Shown here: piece after piece, positions 7,386 through 10,189 of the stretch | How positions within the stretch are numbered: the first letter of the stretch is position 1 | How the letters are laid out: each line of letters opens with the position of its first letter | From: an uncultured Methylocystaceae bacterium | Lineage (GTDB): Bacteria > Pseudomonadota > Alphaproteobacteria > Rhizobiales > Beijerinckiaceae | Direction of reading: 5' to 3' | NCBI GenBank assembly: GCA_945956975.1 | Contig: CAMFKC010000033.1 | Location: forward strand, 1 to 10,189 | DNA length: 10,189 nucleotides | The notes under the pieces: generated by a model | Seen by the model: only the letters and a program-made list of their open reading frames with translations | Told to the model about the DNA's origin: nothing | Databases searched by the model: none | Position numbers and translations under genes: made by a program

Positions 7386-8125
7386 TTTTCCTTGCCTTTT
7401 GCGGCGAACAGCGCGCGGACACGCTCGAGGTCGGCTGGCGTGTCTACACCGCGGGCGGCGGTATCGACCAGAGCAAGGTCGATGCGCATGCCCGCTTCCA
7501 GAGCGCGGAGCTGCTCCAGCCGCTCGCACCGTTCGAGCGGGGAGGGCGGCAGGGCGACGAATCGGGCGAGCGCGGCGCGACGGTAAGCGTAGAGGCCGAT
7601 GTGACGAATGGCCGCTTCCGCTCCCCAGGGTATGGGCGCACGGGAAAAGTAAAGCGCTCGGAGGCGCGCGGGCCCCAGCCGGACGCCTGCGACCTTCACC
7701 GCGTCGGAATCGTCGCGCTCGCCGGGGTCTGCAACGACGCCGAGCGTCCCGATGTCGACCGCAGCGTCCGCCATCAGCGAGACCGCAGCCTGGATCGCCG
7801 CGGGCTCCACCAGAGGTTCGTCTCCCTGCACGTTGACGACCAGATCATGGACGCCTTCCGGGTCGATTGCCTCGATGGCCTCGGAAATCCGGTCGGAACC
7901 GGAGACATGGCCTGCGCCTGTCAGGACCGCCCGCCCGCCGGCCGCGGCGACCACGGCGGCGATTTCGGCGGAGTCCGTCGCGACGGCGACCGGGCCGACG
8001 GCAGCGGCGACTGCCCGGGACCAGACCCGCACGATCATCGGCTGGCCCGATATGTCCGCAAGCGCCTTGCCGGGCAGCCGCTGCGAGGCAAGACGGGCGG
8101 GAATGACGATGATCGGACGCGACAT
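7382..8125 (-). CDS. kdsB: 3-deoxy-manno-octulosonate cytidylyltransferase (CMP-Kdo synthetase)
   Basis: The enzyme activates Kdo with CTP to give CMP-Kdo, the donor for the inner core of lipopolysaccharide, so the host should be Gram-negative with Kdo-containing LPS. The protein has 247 residues, the normal length. Visible motifs are the nucleotide-binding IPARLASQRLPGKAL (8-22), the metal and substrate motif NVQGDEPLV (98-106), YFSRAPIPW (159-167), HIGLYAYRR (175-183), the segment PSPLERCERLEQLRALE (194-210) and the C-terminal VDTPADLERV (227-236). I chose the ATG complementary to 8123-8125 because MSRPIIVIPAR is the usual KdsB start, although no good Shine-Dalgarno precedes it. An ATG at 8185 lies inside the candidate -35 element. 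The gene is first of a kdsB-pheA pair and diverges from cycM, an order I recall from other Hyphomicrobiales. Confidence 0.95.
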   Translation of the reverse strand: MSRPIIVIPARLASQRLPGKALADISGQPMIVRVWSRAVAAAVGPVAVATDSAEIAAVVAAAGGRAVLTGAGHVSGSDRISEAIEAIDPEGVHDLVVNVQGDEPLVEPAAIQAAVSLMADAAVDIGTLGVVADPGERDDSDAVKVAGVRLGPARLRALYFSRAPIPWGAEAAIRHIGLYAYRRAALARFVALPPSPLERCERLEQLRALEAGMRIDLALVDTAARGVDTPADLERVRALFAAKGKEK

Positions 8126-8156
8126 GAGCAGGGCGGAAAGTCGGAGAAAGCGGGAG

Positions 8157-8185
8157 GTTATAGGCTGTTGCCAAGGCGCGGGCAA
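8157..8185 (-). promoter_or_regulatory. candidate sigma70-type promoter for kdsB-pheA
   Basis: Read on the minus strand, TTGCCC (8185-8180) is followed by exactly 17 bases and then TATAAC (8162-8157). The -35 matches TTGACA at 4 of 6 positions and the -10 matches TATAAT at 5 of 6. It would give a leader of roughly 25 bases before the kdsB ATG at 8125, which also argues against the longer kdsB frame starting at 8185. Confidence 0.42.
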
Positions 8186-8195
8186 AACGGGTAAT
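8168..8195 (+). promoter_or_regulatory. candidate promoter for cycM, overlapping the kdsB promoter
   Basis: On the plus strand TTGCCA (8168-8173, 5 of 6 matches to TTGACA) is followed by 16 bases and GGTAAT (8190-8195, 4 of 6 to TATAAT). The leader to the cycM ATG would be about 68 bases. It interlocks with the candidate kdsB promoter on the other strand. The -10 is weak, so this is less secure than the kdsB call. Confidence 0.28.
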
Positions 8196-8269
8196 CAGCA
8201 GTCGCGTCGCCGCGGGCAAACGGCGGAAGCACGAGAATTGTCAGCGCCACGGATCGGAGCGCCGCAAAT

Positions 8270-8893
8270 ATGAACATGGAAATCAACAAGATGGCCGGCG
8301 CCCTGTTGGGCTCGCTTCTCGGCGTGATGGCGCTCGGCATGTTCTCGAACGTGCTGTATGCGCCAGATCCGATGAAGAAGGCCGGCTACGACCTGCCCGG
8401 CGCCGCGCCCGAGGGCCACGGCGGAGCCGCGGCGGCGGCCGCGTCCTCTGCCGAGCCGTTCCCGGTCCTGCTCGCCAAGGCCGATCCCAAGAAGGGCGAG
8501 GCGCTGGCCAAGCCCTGCACCGCCTGCCATGACTTCTCGAAAGGCGGCGCCGCCAAGGTCGGTCCGCCGCTCTATGGCGTGGTCAACCGCGCCAAGGGGC
8601 ATATCGCCGGCTTCGCTTATTCGGACGCCATGAAGGCCAAGGGCGGCGATTGGAGCTTCGACGAACTGAACAAGTTCATCGCCAACCCCAAGGCGGACAT
8701 CCCCGGCACCAAGATGGCCTATGCGGGCGAGAAGGACGACGCCAAGCGCGCCGACATCGTCGCCTACCTGAATTCGCTTGCGGACAGCCCGGCTCCGTTG
8801 CCGAAGGCGGACGCCAAGCCGGCCGACGCAGCCAAGCCGGCCGAGGCCGCCAAGCCCGCCGAAGGCGCAGCCCCTGCGGCTCCGCACAAGTAA
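8270..8893 (+). CDS. cycM: membrane-anchored class I cytochrome c (CycM/c552 type)
   Basis: The protein has 207 residues. An uncleaved N-terminal anchor (about 8-30) precedes an Ala-rich linker (44-62) and a class I cytochrome c domain (about 64-172). Heme attachment is CTACH (C83, C86, H87 as axial ligand), and the second ligand is probably M149 in GTKMAY. PPLYGVV (99-105) and FAYSDAMK (115-122) are typical of mitochondrial-like c cytochromes. Membrane-bound CycM of rhizobia carries electrons from the bc1 complex to aa3 cytochrome c oxidase on the periplasmic face; I infer the same role here. After the heme domain comes an Ala/Lys/Pro tail (178-207) made of AKPA repeats. The start ATG at 8270 has CGGAG about 10 bases upstream (8255-8259); ATG 8276 is an alternative. 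The gene diverges from kdsB and is followed by a copy of its own last codons and a terminator, so it is probably monocistronic. Confidence 0.92.
   Translation: MNMEINKMAGALLGSLLGVMALGMFSNVLYAPDPMKKAGYDLPGAAPEGHGGAAAAAASSAEPFPVLLAKADPKKGEALAKPCTACHDFSKGGAAKVGPPLYGVVNRAKGHIAGFAYSDAMKAKGGDWSFDELNKFIANPKADIPGTKMAYAGEKDDAKRADIVAYLNSLADSPAPLPKADAKPADAAKPAEAAKPAEGAAPAAPHK
8813..8866 (+). repeat. three tandem 18-bp units encoding AKPA(D/E)(A/G) in the cycM tail
   Basis: The units are 8813-8830, 8831-8848 and 8849-8866. Each begins GCCAAGCC and encodes AKPADA, AKPAEA and AKPAEG. Being a multiple of three, gain or loss of a unit would keep the frame. They lie directly before the duplicated 3' end of the gene. 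Confidence 0.8.
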
Positions 8894-8929
8894 TCGAGCG
8901 CGCAGCGCCTGCGGCGCCGCACAAGTAAT
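8865..8929 (+). repeat. direct repeat: cycM 3' end duplicated downstream of its stop codon
   Basis: Copy 1 (8865-8894) carries the last eight codons and stop of cycM. Copy 2 (8900-8929) follows after 5 bases and matches 28 of 30 bases, including the TAA. The offset is 35 bases, so copy 2 is in another frame and is not translated as part of cycM. The two differences (8872/8907 and 8881/8916) fall at third positions of alanine codons. Confidence 0.85.
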
Positions 8930-8954
8930 GGTGCGCTGCACTTAAGGTGAATTG

Positions 8955-8984
8955 GAGCCGGGTTCGCCCGGCTCTTTCCATTTT
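8955..8984 (+). terminator. intrinsic terminator of cycM
   Basis: GAGCCGGG (8955-8962) pairs perfectly with CCCGGCTC (8967-8974) around a TTCG tetraloop, and TTTCCATTTT follows (8975-8984). An 8-bp GC-rich stem, tight tetraloop and T-rich tail make a convincing Rho-independent terminator for plus-strand transcription. It separates cycM from the solute-binding protein gene. Confidence 0.82.
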
Positions 8985-9094
8985 GGGCGCCTGCGGGGTG
9001 GCTTGCCCCGGAAAAACCTACATAATCGGAGAATCATCGTGGCGTCGCGCGGGAACAGCACAAGTTTCCGGCGAGAGGGTCGACCGAGGCTGGA

Positions 9095-10189
9095 TTGGAT
9101 TTTTTCACTGGACCGACGAAGCCGCTCACGCGCCGGGCGTTCGTCGCCGGCGTGGGCGCGAGCGCTCTTGCAAGCTACGCGCACGCCGCCGCCAATGCGT
9201 CCCCGCACGCCCCTGCCGGGTGGACGATGTCGCACGGCATGTCCGTGTTCGGCGAACTGGCGGAACCCGCAGACTTCAAGGCGTTCGGCTATGTCCGCAC
9301 GGACGCGCCGAAGGGCGGCGTCGTTTCGCAAGAGGCCTACGGTCCATTCAATTCACTCAACCCGTTCATTCTCGCAGGCGATGCGCCCGAAGGCATCGAG
9401 ATCGTCTACGACAGCCTCCTGACCGGCAGCCTCGACGAGCGGGACGCGCTCTATCCCCTGGTCGCCCGCTCCGTCGCGACCTCTCCCGACAAGCGAAGCA
9501 TCCGTTTCGAGCTTCGCCCGGAGGCGCGCTTCCACGATGGTTCGCCCCTCACGGCCAAAGACGTCGTGTTCTCACTGGAGACGCTCAAAGCGAAGGGCCG
9601 CCCGGCGATCCGCCAGGCGTTGCGCGATCTGGAAAGCGTGACGGCTGACGGCGCTCACGCGGTGGTCGTGAAGCTCGGCGAAAAGGCGAGCCGCGATCTC
9701 AAGCTCATCGTCGCCCGCCAGCCGATCTTTTCCGCAGCCTTTTACGCTAAGCACAAATTCGAGGAGCCCACGCTCGATCCGCCGCTGGCGTCCGGGCCCT
9801 ACAAGGTCGGCAAGTTCGAGGCCGGCCGCTACATCGCCTTCGACCGCGTGCCCGATTATTGGGGCAAGGACCTGCCGGTGAACGTCGGGCAGAACAATTT
9901 CGACGTCGTGCGCTTCGAATATTTCAACGACCGTCCGGTGGCGTTCGAGGCGTTCAAGGCTGGCGCTTTCACCGTGCACGAGGAGTTCACGTCCGCCACC
10001 TGGGCGACGGGCTACGATTTCCCGGCCTTCCGCGAGAAGCGCGTCGTGCGCGGCGAAATTCCGGACGCCAACATATCCGGCATCCAGGGCTGGTTCTTCA
10101 ACACGCGCCGGCCGGCTCTGGCGGACCCGCGCGTGCGCGAGGCGATCGGCTACGCCTTCGATTTCATCTGGACCAACAAGAACCCTGTC
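9095..10189 (+). CDS. yejA: YejA-like family 5 solute-binding protein, N-terminal part (runs off window)
   Basis: The frame stays open from a TTG at 9095 to the window edge, giving 365 residues of a protein that should be about 600. Family 5 binding proteins deliver peptides to ABC importers in the periplasm. Residues such as HGMSVFGELAEPADF early on, then DAPKGG, RFHDGSPLTAKDV, PLASGPYKV, YWGKDLPVN, FEAFKAGAF and DPRVREAIGYAFDF match my memory of E. coli YejA, part of the YejABEF peptide and microcin C importer. The N-terminus carries LTRRAFVAG (R13, R14) and a hydrophobic stretch ending in AHAA, a twin-arginine signal. GAGG (9086-9089) sits 5 bases before the TTG, and an in-frame TAA lies upstream at 9023-9025, so the start must lie between them. 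No ATG is available before the signal peptide. Permease and ATPase genes would be expected to the right. The symbol is less certain than the family. Confidence 0.85.
   Translation, partial: MDFFTGPTKPLTRRAFVAGVGASALASYAHAAANASPHAPAGWTMSHGMSVFGELAEPADFKAFGYVRTDAPKGGVVSQEAYGPFNSLNPFILAGDAPEGIEIVYDSLLTGSLDERDALYPLVARSVATSPDKRSIRFELRPEARFHDGSPLTAKDVVFSLETLKAKGRPAIRQALRDLESVTADGAHAVVVKLGEKASRDLKLIVARQPIFSAAFYAKHKFEEPTLDPPLASGPYKVGKFEAGRYIAFDRVPDYWGKDLPVNVGQNNFDVVRFEYFNDRPVAFEAFKAGAFTVHEEFTSATWATGYDFPAFREKRVVRGEIPDANISGIQGWFFNTRRPALADPRVREAIGYAFDFIWTNKNPV

Noticed and set aside
8650..8928. Plus-strand frame ending in the same AAPAAPHK as cycM
   Set aside because: The shared ending is only the out-of-frame duplicate copy. 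The upstream part of this frame is a shadow of the cytochrome domain.
8994..9010. Hairpin CGGGG-TGGCTTG-CCCCG downstream of the cycM terminator
   Set aside because: It has only 5 bp, a 7-base loop and no T-run after it on either strand. The terminator at 8955-8984 already explains this position.
9021..9026. CATAAT as a -10 box for the yejA-like gene
   Set aside because: At 16-18 bases upstream I find no acceptable -35 element, so the promoter is not supported.

Overview
The window is about 10.2 kb of gene-dense, GC-rich chromosomal DNA. It contains ten protein genes, two of them cut by the window edges. I see no rRNA, tRNA, CRISPR array, insertion sequence or phage gene. The strong GC bias at third codon positions, the divergent cycM | kdsB-pheA arrangement and the style of the PheA, KdsB and Uup proteins point to an alphaproteobacterium, most likely Hyphomicrobiales (Rhizobiales). 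I cannot name a genus from the sequence alone.

Layout. (1) 1-2135, plus strand: the C-terminal part of a Uup-type ABC-F ATPase, then a cation diffusion facilitator (CDF) of the ZnT9-like type. (2) 2136-2534, minus strand: a small DUF3775 protein whose stop codon abuts the CDF stop codon with no base between. (3) 2689-4464, plus strand: a complete MsbA-like half-size ABC exporter, transcribed divergently from the DUF3775 gene. (4) 4511-5641, minus strand: a secreted NHL-repeat beta-propeller protein, convergent with the exporter. (5) 5742-6470, minus strand: an exported META (HslJ-like) domain protein. (6) 6531-8125, minus strand: kdsB and pheA, joined by an ATGA stop/start overlap. (7) 8270-8893, plus strand: a membrane-anchored class I cytochrome c of CycM type, followed by a duplicated gene tail and a clear intrinsic terminator. 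(8) 9095 to the right edge, plus strand: the N-terminal part of a YejA-like family 5 solute-binding protein with a twin-arginine signal.

How the genes relate. Most are housekeeping or cell-envelope functions: ribosome-associated ATPase, metal transport, lipid or drug export, CMP-Kdo synthesis for LPS, phenylalanine synthesis, respiratory electron transfer and peptide uptake. Only kdsB-pheA looks like a tightly coupled operon, and the product functions of those two genes are unrelated. The kdsB and cycM genes diverge from a 144-bp region that holds two overlapping candidate promoters in opposite directions.

Nothing here looks like an undescribed defence, mobile or biosynthetic system. The points most worth a second look are the out-of-frame duplication of the cycM 3' end, the CDF protein whose usual TM5 acidic pair reads Gln-Ser, the face-to-face kdsB/cycM promoters, and a possible leader hairpin at the ribosome binding site of the META gene.
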